64,000 bases of DNA. Source: RGIG4608 sp045635885 (GTDB lineage: Bacteria; Bacillota; Clostridia; Oscillospirales; CAG-272). Numbering within the stretch: position 1 is the first letter of the stretch; every line of letters starts with the position of its first letter. Made by a program: the position numbers and the translations under genes. Of the stretch, positions 46,416-55,311 are shown piece after piece. Where the stretch lies: positions 47,642-111,641 of the forward strand of contig JAZTWO010000077.1 in NCBI GenBank assembly GCA_045635885.1, given 5' to 3'. The notes under the pieces are model-generated. The model did not search any database, was not told the DNA's origin, and was given only the letters and a program-made list of their open reading frames with translations.

Positions 46416-46474
46416 AAGGCATTGTTGGCCGGGATACAAGGGACTTTGTCTTGTGTATCGGTCAACAATGCCTT
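46416..46474 (+). other. Long intergenic hairpin between malE and malF
   Basis: A 15-bp outer stem (AAGGCATTGTTGGCC with its complement, one G-U) continues inward as GATACAAG/CTTGTGTATC, enclosing a small loop. It would protect malE mRNA or limit read-through so the binding protein outnumbers the permease. Confidence 0.6.
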
Positions 46475-46517
46475 GTTAATAATTTAAGGAGATATAAATT
46501 TCTGTTTATATTTAAGT

Positions 46518-48086
46518 ATGGAAAATTTAACAACTTTAGAATATTTGAGATTAAGCAAATCAGAAAAGTTTTGGTATGACTTTATTAAGTTTCTTGCCAA
46601 AATTCCTCGTTGGTTTCTCGGACTTTTTGTAAAGCTTTGGTTGTTTATCAAAAAGTGTGTTTTTGCAGTTAGAGACGAAGTTGTTGATATTGCTAGAACA
46701 TTTAAAGAGGGCAACTTGGCTGTTAAGCTTTCATTCATTTCATTTGGTTGTGGTAACCTTTACTACGGTCAGATAATGAGAGGCCTTTTGTTCCTTACAT
46801 TCCAGTTGGTATTTATTGCTTATACATTCATTCTTCCAACAGGTGGTTTGTATTGGATGAGAAAGGTTCAGTGGTTCGTTAAAGGCGCAACTGTAGGTAC
46901 AGTTCAGGGTGAAATGCAGTACAATGCATTCTATGATACTTATATCTGGTCTGCCGGCGACGACTCTGTTAGAGTATTGCTTTACGGTTTGCTCTCTGTT
47001 ATTTTTGCTGTTGCATTTGTTGTAACATGGAGAATGCAGATTAAGCAGTGCCGTATCAATATGGACATTGAGAAAAAGGGAAGACATATTAAGGGCACAA
47101 AAGATGACCTTAAGTCACTTGTTGACGAACAGTTCCACAAAACACTTCTTACACCTTCATTGGTTGGTATTCTTGTGTTTACTGTTCTTCCCATTATTTA
47201 CATGGTAATCATCGCTTTCACAAACTATGATGCAAAGCACGATGGTTACTCCAACCTTTTCTCTTGGGTTGGTCTTGAAAACTTCAACTCTTTCACTGAT
47301 TTTGGAGAAGGCGGTCTTGGTCTTGTTCTTGGTGAAATGGTTGGTTGGACAATCATGTGGGCGATTTTTGCAACATTCACAAACTATTTTGCAGGTTTGT
47401 TTGTTGCGATTATCATCAACAAAAAGGGAATTAGATTTAAGAAATTGTGGAGAACAGTTCTTGTTATGACAGTTGCTGTTCCTCAGTTCGTATCACTTAT
47501 GTACGTTGGTAAATTGTTTGGTCAGCAGGGTGTTGTTGGTAGCTTCCTTGAAAGAGCAAACTTGATTCCTCAGATAATGGTTCAGCAAAACCAAATGTCA
47601 CTTTGGTCCAACCCATTGTCTGCAAAGATTCTTCTTATCGTTATCAACTTGTGGATTGGTGTTCCTTACGTAATGCTTATGGCAACAGGTATTCTTATGA
47701 ATATTCCTGCCGACCTTTACGAATCAAGCCGTGTTGACGGTGCAACATCAGTTCAGCAGTTCACAAAGATTACACTTCCTTATATGTTGTTCGTAACAGG
47801 TCCTTCTTTGCTTACAAGCTTTGTTGGTAACCTTAACAACTTTAACGTAATCTACCTTTTGAGTGGCGGTGGTCCTACACACTGGGAGGTTGGAACAATT
47901 GGCGGTACTCAAGTTGGTCACACCGACCTTCTTATCACCTTCTTGTTCAAGGTAACCACAGGTAACGATACAAAATATTACCTTGCGTCAGTTCTTGGTA
48001 TTTTCGTATTTATCGTAGTTGCATTGCTTTCACTTGTTGTTTATAACGTAATGCCTTCAACAAAGAATGAGGAGGACTATAGCTAA
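46518..48086 (+). CDS. malF: Maltodextrin ABC transporter permease MalF
   Basis: 522 residues with about eight helices and a long N-terminal part before the permease core, as in MalF. The EAA loop that contacts the ATPase is ESSRVDGATSVQQFTKITLP (about 410). The stop overlaps the malG ATG by one base. It forms the importer channel with MalG. Confidence 0.93.
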   Translation: MENLTTLEYLRLSKSEKFWYDFIKFLAKIPRWFLGLFVKLWLFIKKCVFAVRDEVVDIARTFKEGNLAVKLSFISFGCGNLYYGQIMRGLLFLTFQLVFIAYTFILPTGGLYWMRKVQWFVKGATVGTVQGEMQYNAFYDTYIWSAGDDSVRVLLYGLLSVIFAVAFVVTWRMQIKQCRINMDIEKKGRHIKGTKDDLKSLVDEQFHKTLLTPSLVGILVFTVLPIIYMVIIAFTNYDAKHDGYSNLFSWVGLENFNSFTDFGEGGLGLVLGEMVGWTIMWAIFATFTNYFAGLFVAIIINKKGIRFKKLWRTVLVMTVAVPQFVSLMYVGKLFGQQGVVGSFLERANLIPQIMVQQNQMSLWSNPLSAKILLIVINLWIGVPYVMLMATGILMNIPADLYESSRVDGATSVQQFTKITLPYMLFVTGPSLLTSFVGNLNNFNVIYLLSGGGPTHWEVGTIGGTQVGHTDLLITFLFKVTTGNDTKYYLASVLGIFVFIVVALLSLVVYNVMPSTKNEEDYS

Positions 48087-48970
48087 TGGATAATAAAAAT
48101 AATTCAATAGAAAAGCACGGTCTTAGCATTAAGGCATCAAGAAGAATTACAAATACATTCATTTATATGTTCCTTATTTTGATGTCGATTATTTGGCTTC
48201 TTCCTTTTGCGGGAATTCTTCTTGAATCATTGCGTTGTGAAAGTGCAGGTCAGGTATCATACTTGATTCCCAAACAGTTTGGATTTGACAACTATATTAG
48301 AATGTTTAAAGAAACCGACTTTCCTAAGTGGTTTTTAAGTACTGTTCTTATGGGTGTTGCAGTTTCTATTTTGCAAACCGGCTTCATCCTTTCAATGAGC
48401 TATACACTTTCTCGTCTTAGATTTAAGGGTAGAAAGGCACTCATGAACTTTATGCTTATTCTTGGTATGTTCCCCGGCTTCCTTACAATGATTCTTATCT
48501 ATAAGGTATTTGCTGACTTGGGTCTTACCATGGAAAGAGCACCCATTGGACTTATCATAGTATATTGCGCAAGCTCGGGTATGGGTTATTATGTATCAAA
48601 GGGCTTCTTTGATACCATTCCCAAGAGCTTGGACGAGGCGGCTCGTGTAGACGGTGCTACTCGTTGGCAGGTATTCTATAAGGTAATTATGCCTCTTTCA
48701 AAGCCAATTGTAATTTATACAATACTTATGGGCTTTATGGCACCTTGGGGCGACTATATGTTGGCAAGATTCCTTATAAATAATAATAGCAAGGGTATGA
48801 ACGTTGCCGTTGGTATGTACAAATGGCTTAACAGTGCAAACTCTATGTCTACAAACTATACTATGTTCTGTGCTGCCGGTGTTTGTGTATCAATCCCCGT
48901 AACTGCTGTATTCCTCTGCTTGCAGAAATACTATGTTGAGGGTGTAACAGGCGGAGCAGTAAAGGGTTAA
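48086..48970 (+). CDS. malG: Maltodextrin ABC transporter permease MalG
   Basis: 294 residues, six helices, typical MalG length. EAA loop: LDEAARVDGATRWQVFYKVI (about 180-205). Coupled to malF by a one-base overlap and followed by the ATPase 12 bases on. Pairs with MalF. Confidence 0.94.
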   Translation: MDNKNNSIEKHGLSIKASRRITNTFIYMFLILMSIIWLLPFAGILLESLRCESAGQVSYLIPKQFGFDNYIRMFKETDFPKWFLSTVLMGVAVSILQTGFILSMSYTLSRLRFKGRKALMNFMLILGMFPGFLTMILIYKVFADLGLTMERAPIGLIIVYCASSGMGYYVSKGFFDTIPKSLDEAARVDGATRWQVFYKVIMPLSKPIVIYTILMGFMAPWGDYMLARFLINNNSKGMNVAVGMYKWLNSANSMSTNYTMFCAAGVCVSIPVTAVFLCLQKYYVEGVTGGAVKG

Positions 48971-48982
48971 AAGGAGAATAAT

Positions 48983-50107
48983 ATGGCAAGTGTTAAATTA
49001 ACAAATGTAAAAAAGATATACGGCAAAGACACAGTTGCGGTTCAAGACTTCAACCTTGATATTGCCGATAAAGAATTTATAGTTTTCGTAGGTCCTTCCG
49101 GATGCGGAAAGTCAACAACTTTGCGTATGATTGCAGGTCTTGAAGATATTTCTGACGGTACTGTTGAAATCGACGGCGTAGTAGTTAATGACCTTCAGCC
49201 CCGTGACCGTGATATTGCGATGGTTTTCCAGAACTATGCGCTTTATCCCCACCTTTCTGTATTTGAGAACATGGCGTTCTCATTAAGACTTAAGAAAGTT
49301 CCTCAGGAAGAGGTTTTTGAAAGAGTAACAAAGGCAGCTGAAATTCTTGGTATTACTGAATACCTTACAAGAAAGCCCAGAGCGCTTTCCGGCGGTCAGC
49401 GTCAGAGAGTTGCTATTGGTCGTGCTATGGTTCGTGACTCCAAGGTATTCCTTATGGACGAGCCCCTTTCAAACCTTGACGCAAAGCTTAGAAACCAGAT
49501 GAGAGCTGAAATCATTCTTCTTAGAAAGAAGATTGACACAACATTCATTTACGTTACTCATGACCAGACTGAAGCTATGACTCTTGGTGACCGTATCGTT
49601 ATCATGAAAGATGGTTTTATTCAGCAGGTTGGTACACCTACACAGGTATTTGATATGCCCCTTAACTTGTTCGTTGCTGAATTTATCGGCGCGCCCAAGA
49701 TGAACACATTCAAAACAAAGCTTGTGTATGAGGGTGGCAAGTACTATGTAACTCCTTACGGAGCAAAGCTTGAAATAACAGGCGAAAAGGCAGAATTGCT
49801 TGCAAAGAAGAACATTACAAATAAGGAAATCGTTCTTGGTGTACGTCCTGAACATATCACTCTTGCAGATGCTAATGATCCTTCTGCAATTCCTTGTGAA
49901 ATTCAGGTTAACGAAATGATGGGTAGTGAGCTTCACCTTCACGTTCTTGTTGACGGTGGCGACAAGCTTATCGTTCGTATTCCCACTGTTTCTCTTACTA
50001 CAGAGCAGCGTGAAAAACTTAGCTACGGTAACAAGATGTACATTACTTTCGAAGGAAAGGTAATGCATTTCTTCGATCCTGCAACAGAGAAGAACCTTCT
50101 CTATTAA
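48983..50107 (+). CDS. msmX: Sugar ABC transporter ATPase, MsmX/MalK type
   Basis: 374 residues. GPSGCGKSTTLRMIAG (Walker A, about 37), Q-loop in MVFQNYALYPH, LSGGQRQRVAIGRA (signature), LMDEPLSNLDAKL (Walker B), THDQTEAM (H-loop), and a C-terminal TOBE-type regulatory domain. It powers MalFG; in Firmicutes such ATPases often serve several sugar importers. End of the operon. Confidence 0.95.
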   Translation: MASVKLTNVKKIYGKDTVAVQDFNLDIADKEFIVFVGPSGCGKSTTLRMIAGLEDISDGTVEIDGVVVNDLQPRDRDIAMVFQNYALYPHLSVFENMAFSLRLKKVPQEEVFERVTKAAEILGITEYLTRKPRALSGGQRQRVAIGRAMVRDSKVFLMDEPLSNLDAKLRNQMRAEIILLRKKIDTTFIYVTHDQTEAMTLGDRIVIMKDGFIQQVGTPTQVFDMPLNLFVAEFIGAPKMNTFKTKLVYEGGKYYVTPYGAKLEITGEKAELLAKKNITNKEIVLGVRPEHITLADANDPSAIPCEIQVNEMMGSELHLHVLVDGGDKLIVRIPTVSLTTEQREKLSYGNKMYITFEGKVMHFFDPATEKNLLY

Positions 50108-50117
50108 TAAAAATATT

Positions 50118-50147
50118 AAACTCCCACCGATTTCGGTGGGAGTTTTT
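50118..50147 (+). terminator. Terminator of the importer operon
   Basis: A 12-bp stem AAACTCCCACCG / CGGTGGGAGTTT, ATTT loop and T-run. Confidence 0.92.
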
Positions 50148-50177
50148 TGATATTTGAGATAAATTTGTGAAAATTAG

Positions 50178-50206
50178 TTGAAATTGGTGGGAAAGTGTGG
50201 TAAAAT
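50178..50206 (+). promoter_or_regulatory. Promoter of the candidate structured RNA
   Basis: TTGAAA, 17-bp spacer, TAAAAT. The expected start (about 50213) coincides with the first base pairs of the RNA rod. Confidence 0.7.
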
Positions 50207-50212
50207 AATAAA

Positions 50213-50392
50213 CACCAAACAAATTAAATATCTTGTGTTATAGGTGAAGTGTACCTTTTTACTTTTGGGTAAAAACGTACGCTCTGTTCTCGTACACTTT
50301 GCAATATGGCACAAGATACGATTTAATTTGTTTGGCGACAATTGGAGTTTGCGTTTTTCAGTGCGCTGACTCTCGTTGGCGCACTTTTTATT
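50213..50392 (+). ncRNA. Candidate structured RNA: rod with internal loop
   Basis: Pairing in the sequence: a perfect 15-bp stem (50215-50229 with 50321-50335), an 8-bp stem (50230-50237 with 50310-50317) set off by a 3-base bulge, an internal loop of 8 against 9 bases, an 8- to 9-bp stem (50247-50254 with 50292-50299), and an apical hairpin TTTTTAC/GTAAAAA. A promoter ends at 50206 and a terminator follows, giving a transcript of about 180 nt. The rod with a central bubble recalls 6S RNA, but the paired part (121 nt) is short and I cannot confirm that. It could also be a 5' leader controlling the LRR gene. Confidence 0.6.
50360..50392 (+). terminator. Terminator of the structured RNA
   Basis: AGTGCGC / GCGCACT, 12-base loop, then TTTTATTTT. 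Confidence 0.7.
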
Positions 50393-50406
50393 TTGAAAGG
50401 AGAAAA

Positions 50407-50457
50407 ATGTATGGGGAGTATATTATAGGCGAGGTACATAATACCGTTTTGTTTTAA
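50407..50457 (+). CDS. Possible 16-codon leader peptide
   Basis: ATG directly behind GAAAGGAGAAAA, encoding MYGEYIIGEVHNTVLF, then stop, 36 bases before the LRR gene. The ribosome site is better than that of the LRR gene. It may be a leader peptide or a chance ORF. Confidence 0.3.
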   Translation: MYGEYIIGEVHNTVLF

Positions 50458-50493
50458 TTTATTTAAAATAATTTATATGAAAGGTGAAAAATT

Positions 50494-51864
50494 ATGAAAA
50501 AAATTAATTTTAAAGACATATTTACTAATCGAAAATTTATTATTTGCATGAGTATTGTTATTGTGTTAGTAATAGTGATCTTGATTTTTGGAAATAAACT
50601 CTTTAATGATAGGATTTTGTTTGATTATGAATTAAATAGTGATGGTAACGGATATACAGTGACGGGATTTACTAATATGAATATTTTCAAAATAGCTTAC
50701 TTTAGTGTAGGGCAATTATTTGGATATCTTGACTATGATGTTGAGATACCAGAAACATATAAAGATTTACCCGTTACAGCTATTGGTGATGGGGCTTTTG
50801 AATATAAAGGTGCTAGTTCTTTTCAAATGGTTAGTATTGTCATTCCAGAAACTGTAACCACAATAGGAAATAAAGCATTTAAGGATGTTCACTTTAAAAA
50901 TATAACTATTCCCAGTTCAGTAACAAAGATTGGTGGAGATGCATTTGATATTGTTGCAAGTGGTGTTTCGTTGGAAAATGTATATTATCTTGGTGAGATA
51001 GAGGATTGGTTAAAAATTGAATTTGGTAATAGCAAATCAAATCCTTTGAATAATGGTTCTAAATTATATATAAATGATGCACTTGTTACTGATGTAGTTG
51101 TTCCTAATACTGTAAATCATATTTTAAATTATGCTTTTGTAAATTATTCTTATCTTAATAGCATTAATATAAGCGAATCTGTAAAAACTATAGGTATATC
51201 TGCATTTTCAGGATGTTCTTCACTAAAAACTGTAACAATACCCGACTCAGTAACAACTATTGGTGGTGATGCATTCCGTCATTGTGCATCTCTTATAAGT
51301 GTAACAATAGGAAGTTCTGTTTCAAGCATTGGAAGTAATGCATTTATGTATTGTTACTCACTTATTGAGGTAATAAATAAGTCATCATTGGATATTACCG
51401 CAGGAGAGCAAACAAATGGAGATATTGGAGATATTGGTAACTACGCAAAGCATATTATAACTGATGAGTTGTATTCTGCGATTGTAAAAATGGGTGATTA
51501 TATTTTCTATGATGATGGTACGGATATTTATCTTGTAAAATATTTTGGTAATGATATAGAAATTATTCTTCCTGATTATGAAGGTGGTAAAGAATATGGA
51601 ATATGGGATTATGCATTTTCAATGAAGAAGATAACTACCATAAAAATGCCAGATTGTATAACGAGTATTGGCTCAAATTCGTTCTATTTTTGTAGAGACC
51701 TTACAAGTATAATAATTCCATCATCTGTGAAGAGTATTGGTCATAACGCATTCAGCTCTTGCGATAAACTCACGATTTATTGTGCAGCGCAATCGAAACC
51801 AAATGGATGGGATTCTAACTGGAACTCTTCAAACCGACCTGTAGTTTGGGGATATAAAGGCTAA
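50494..51864 (+). CDS. BspA-like leucine-rich-repeat surface protein
   Basis: 456 residues. An N-terminal membrane anchor (about 16-33) precedes type-5 LRR units such as SVTKIGGDAF, VTIPDSVTTIGGDAFRHCASL and SIIIPSSVKSIGHNAFSSCDKL. A non-LRR insert (about 300-385) interrupts the repeats. The C-terminal WNSSNRPVVWGYKG cap is usual in this family. BspA-like proteins are exported and often bind host or matrix proteins. Codon use is more A/T-rich than in the starch genes, suggesting low expression or later arrival. Confidence 0.85.
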   Translation: MKKINFKDIFTNRKFIICMSIVIVLVIVILIFGNKLFNDRILFDYELNSDGNGYTVTGFTNMNIFKIAYFSVGQLFGYLDYDVEIPETYKDLPVTAIGDGAFEYKGASSFQMVSIVIPETVTTIGNKAFKDVHFKNITIPSSVTKIGGDAFDIVASGVSLENVYYLGEIEDWLKIEFGNSKSNPLNNGSKLYINDALVTDVVVPNTVNHILNYAFVNYSYLNSINISESVKTIGISAFSGCSSLKTVTIPDSVTTIGGDAFRHCASLISVTIGSSVSSIGSNAFMYCYSLIEVINKSSLDITAGEQTNGDIGDIGNYAKHIITDELYSAIVKMGDYIFYDDGTDIYLVKYFGNDIEIILPDYEGGKEYGIWDYAFSMKKITTIKMPDCITSIGSNSFYFCRDLTSIIIPSSVKSIGHNAFSSCDKLTIYCAAQSKPNGWDSNWNSSNRPVVWGYKG

Positions 51865-51878
51865 TAAATTACAATTAA

Positions 51879-51911
51879 AAGGAGTGTTCTTTTGAACACT
51901 CCTTGTTTTTT
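51879..51911. terminator. Terminator between LRR gene and groEL
   Basis: An 11-bp stem AAGGAGTGTTC / GAACACTCCTT, TTTT loop, then GTTTTTT. Confidence 0.85.
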
Positions 51912-51921
51912 ATTGAGTTTA

Positions 51922-53544
51922 TTAATACATTCCGCCCATTCCTTGAGGAGCAGGTGCGGGATTTTCTTCTTTTTTGTCATAGACAACACTCTCAGTTGTG
52001 AGAATTGTGCTTGCGATGGATGCTGCGTTTTGAAGGGCAGAACGAGTTACTTTTGTGGGGTCAACTATACCACAAGCAACCATATCGCAATATTCTTCTT
52101 TATAAGCATCAAAGCCCCAACCGATTTGGCCAGAATTTTTGATTGTATGAACGATAACACCGCCGTCAAGTCCTGCGTTTTCTGCGATTTGTCTTACGGG
52201 TGCTTCGAGTGCCTTGAGAACAATCATAACGCCAGTCTTTTCGTCGCCTTCAACCATTTCGGCAACCTTTGCAACGTCTGCAATAACATTGAGATATGCA
52301 GTTCCGCCACCTGCAACGATACCTTCTTCAACTGCGGCACGAGTTGCGTTGAGAGCGTCTTCTATGCGGAGTTTCTTTTCCTTCATTTCAACTTCAGTAG
52401 CAGCGCCAACCTTAATTACCGCAACACCACCAGAAAGTTTTGCAAGACGTTCTTGAAGCTTTTCTTTATCAAATTCGCTTGTTGTAACCTCAAGGGCTGA
52501 TTTGATTTGGTGAACTCTTGCAGAAATGTCTGCGGGATGTCCTGCGCCGTCAACAATAATAGTTGTATCCTTATTAATCTTAACCTGACGAGCATGGCCG
52601 AGATATTCAATAGATGCGTCCTTAAGCTCAAGACCGATTTCGCTTGAAATCACTTCAGCGCCTGTAAGAATTGCAATATCCTTAAGCATTTCTTTACGTC
52701 TATCGCCAAAGCCGGGGGCTTTTACTGCAACGCAAGTGAATGTGCCACGAAGTTTATTGAGAACGAGAGTTGTGAGCGCTTCGCCTTCAACGTCCTCTGC
52801 AATAATAAGGAGCTTTCTTCCTGCCTGAATAACCTGTTCAAGAACGGGGAGAATATCCTGAAGATTTGTAATCTTTTTGTCGGTGATAAGAATGAGAGCA
52901 TCGTCAAGAACTGCTTCCATTTTGTCCATATCTGTTGCCATGTAAGGAGAGAGGTAACCACGGTCGAACTGCATGCCCTCAACAACCTCTGAATATGTGT
53001 CGGCAGAGCGAGATTCTTCAACTGTGATAACACCGTCGGATGTAACCTTTTCCATAGCGTCGGCAATAAGAGCACCAATAAGCTCATCGCCTGCAGAAAT
53101 TGTGCCAACTCTTGCAATATCGTCAGAACCGTTAACCTTTTTTGAATTAGCTACAAGGCATTCAACAGCTCTGTCAACCGCCTTTTTGATACCCTTGCGA
53201 AGAACCATAGGGTTAGCTCCTGCGGTAACGTTCTTCATACCTTCGCGAATAAGTGCCTGAGCAAGAACAGTTGCGGTTGTTGTACCGTCACCTGCGGCAT
53301 CATTTGTCTTTGTTGCAACCTCTTTAACAAGCTGTGCGCCCATATTTTCTGCTGCATCATCAAGCTCGATTTCCTTTGCAATTGTCACACCGTCATTTGT
53401 GATAAGGGGAGAACCGAATTTCTTATCAAGAACAACGTTTCTGCCCTTGGGACCAAGTGTGATTTTAACTGTATCGGCAAGTTTATCAACGCCACGGGTA
53501 AGTGCGTTTCTTGCTTCAAGACCGTAAATTATTTCTTTAGCCAT
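51922..53544 (-). CDS. groL: Chaperonin GroEL
   Basis: 540 residues. Conserved blocks: TLGPKGRNVVLDKKFGSPLITNDGVTIAKEI, DAAGDGTTTATVLAQAL (ATP site), GDRRKEMLKDIAILTGA and GGVAVIKVGAATE. The C-terminal tail is short, PAPQGMGGMY instead of a long GGM repeat. Folds proteins with GroES. 18 bases after groES. Confidence 0.99.
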   Translation of the reverse strand: MAKEIIYGLEARNALTRGVDKLADTVKITLGPKGRNVVLDKKFGSPLITNDGVTIAKEIELDDAAENMGAQLVKEVATKTNDAAGDGTTTATVLAQALIREGMKNVTAGANPMVLRKGIKKAVDRAVECLVANSKKVNGSDDIARVGTISAGDELIGALIADAMEKVTSDGVITVEESRSADTYSEVVEGMQFDRGYLSPYMATDMDKMEAVLDDALILITDKKITNLQDILPVLEQVIQAGRKLLIIAEDVEGEALTTLVLNKLRGTFTCVAVKAPGFGDRRKEMLKDIAILTGAEVISSEIGLELKDASIEYLGHARQVKINKDTTIIVDGAGHPADISARVHQIKSALEVTTSEFDKEKLQERLAKLSGGVAVIKVGAATEVEMKEKKLRIEDALNATRAAVEEGIVAGGGTAYLNVIADVAKVAEMVEGDEKTGVMIVLKALEAPVRQIAENAGLDGGVIVHTIKNSGQIGWGFDAYKEEYCDMVACGIVDPTKVTRSALQNAASIASTILTTESVVYDKKEENPAPAPQGMGGMY

Positions 53545-53562
53545 TAAATACTACCTCCAAAA

Positions 53563-53847
53563 TTATTCAACAATAGCAAGAATGTCACTCTGCTTAACAA
53601 TGATGTATTCAACACCGTCTGCCTTGACCTCTGTGCCTGAATATTTGCTGGTGATGACCTTGTCACCAACCTTAACTACCATTTTAACTTCGTTACCGTC
53701 TACAAGTCCGCCGGGTCCAACTGCCACAACTTCGGCAATTTGGGGCTTTTCTTGTGCAGAGGCGGTGAGAATAAGACCTGATTTTGTTTTTTCTTCTGCA
53801 GCAACAAGCTTTATTACAACTCTGTCTGCAAGGGGTTTAATAGTCAT
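53563..53847 (-). CDS. groS: Co-chaperonin GroES
   Basis: 94 residues: IKPLADRVVIKL at the start, a mobile loop (EEKTKSGLILTASAQEKPQ) and GDKVITSKYSGTEVKADGVEYIIV. Starts behind GGAGG. First gene of groES-groEL. No CIRCE inverted repeat (TTAGCACTC...GAGTGCTAA) is seen upstream, so HrcA control is not evident. Confidence 0.98.
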   Translation of the reverse strand: MTIKPLADRVVIKLVAAEEKTKSGLILTASAQEKPQIAEVVAVGPGGLVDGNEVKMVVKVGDKVITSKYSGTEVKADGVEYIIVKQSDILAIVE

Positions 53848-53899
53848 TATTTAATCCTCCAATTTAAGAAATTAATAAATACTTTTATATAACTTTATT

Positions 53900-53928
53900 A
53901 TTATATCATAAATTTTTCAAAAATTCAA
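53900..53928 (-). promoter_or_regulatory. Promoter of groES-groEL
   Basis: Minus-strand TTGAAT, 17-bp spacer, TATAAT. Confidence 0.65.
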
Positions 53929-53964
53929 TAAGATATAGAAAAAAGATGCTTGAGAGGATAAAAA

Positions 53965-55308
53965 ATGGAGCAGATAAATCAATATATTTCGGGAAAACTT
54001 GTGCCAATTGCGTTATGTTTATGTTCGATATGGTTTTTTGTGTATTTAAGGGGCAGACCGATAAGAAATCCGATGGTGATTATCAAATCGGTTTTTAAAA
54101 AGGGGAATGCTAATGGCACGTCTCCAATTCGCGCGGTAATTTTCGCACTTGCGGGGACGCTTGGAGTTGGCAATATTGTTGGAGTTGCCTCTGCAATTTC
54201 TCTTGGTGGTGCCGGGTCGGTGTTTTGGATGTGGGTTAGTGCATTTTTAGCTATGATTTTGAAATATAGTGAAGTTGTGCTTGCCATTTTGCACCGTAGA
54301 ACAAGGGGGATGGAAAACTGCGGCGGTGCAATGTATTATATGAGGGATTATTTTAAATCTTGCAAGATATTGGGAGTTAGTTTTTCGTTTATTTTCACTA
54401 TTTTTTGCCTTATAAATGGTTTTTCACTTGGATGCATAATTCAATCCAACGCAATTTCACAATCATTTTTTGTGACCTTTGGTGTTGACAAAATGGAGAT
54501 GGGATTGTTTGTTGCGATGCTTGGAATATTGGTGTTCTTTTTCAACGGTAAAAAGATATTTTCTTTGTGCGAAAAGCTTGTGCCATTGGTAAGTTTAATT
54601 TACATTTTGATGTCGCTTGCGGTGATTTTGCCACAATACAGCCGCTTGCCACAGATATTTATGCAGATATTTAAGGGGGCGTTTTCTTTTCGCTCAGCGG
54701 GGGCAGGAGCGCTTGGCTTTTTTGTTTCCAAAGCATTGCGATATGGCACTATAAGGGGACTTTTTTCTAATGAAGCGGGGTGTGGAACTTCTCCGATAGC
54801 GCATGCAACCTCCAACACAAATTCCGCCTGCGAGCAGGGATTTCTTGGAGTGATTGAGGTGTTTATAGACACAATCCTTGTTTGCACAATGACGGCTTTT
54901 GTTATTTTGCTGAATTGGGATGTTGCTTCATTGCATCTATCTGCACCGATTATAATGGTGTTCTCGTCGTTTTCGGCAACTCTTGGGGAAATATCAACCG
55001 TTTTATTGAGCGTTTCTGTTTTTTTGTTTGCCTTTGCCACCATTGTTTGTTGGGGATATTACGGAAAGGAGTGTATTTATTTTATCACTAAAAAGAGAAG
55101 TGCAGAGCAGATATATTATGGGCTTTACGTCATTTTTATTTTTGTGGGCGCATTTATTTCGCTTGACTTTGTGTGGCAAATTGCCGACCTTGCAGTTGGT
55201 GGTATGACATTGATGAATTTGATGATAATTACGCTTATGAGTGGCGAGGTTAAGCTTGAAACCGAAATGTATTTTCTTAAAAAAAGAGCTTCCCGAAGGA
55301 AGCTCTGA
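53965..55308 (+). CDS. Sodium:alanine symporter (AGCS family)
   Basis: 447 residues, about ten helices. Family blocks: FALAGTLGVGNIVGVASAISLGGAGSVFWMW, RTRGMENCGGAMYYM and GLFSNEAGCGTSPIAHAT. AGCS proteins import alanine or glycine with Na+. It reads away from groES. Its last codons contain the hairpin that ends the convergent hom gene. Confidence 0.9.
   Translation: MEQINQYISGKLVPIALCLCSIWFFVYLRGRPIRNPMVIIKSVFKKGNANGTSPIRAVIFALAGTLGVGNIVGVASAISLGGAGSVFWMWVSAFLAMILKYSEVVLAILHRRTRGMENCGGAMYYMRDYFKSCKILGVSFSFIFTIFCLINGFSLGCIIQSNAISQSFFVTFGVDKMEMGLFVAMLGILVFFFNGKKIFSLCEKLVPLVSLIYILMSLAVILPQYSRLPQIFMQIFKGAFSFRSAGAGALGFFVSKALRYGTIRGLFSNEAGCGTSPIAHATSNTNSACEQGFLGVIEVFIDTILVCTMTAFVILLNWDVASLHLSAPIIMVFSSFSATLGEISTVLLSVSVFLFAFATIVCWGYYGKECIYFITKKRSAEQIYYGLYVIFIFVGAFISLDFVWQIADLAVGGMTLMNLMIITLMSGEVKLETEMYFLKKRASRRKL
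55278..55306 (-). terminator. hom terminator inside the symporter gene
   Basis: On the minus strand AGAGCTTCC-TTCG-GGAAGCTCT is followed by seven Ts. It lies within the last ten codons of the opposing gene. Confidence 0.8.
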
Positions 55309-55311
55309 ATA

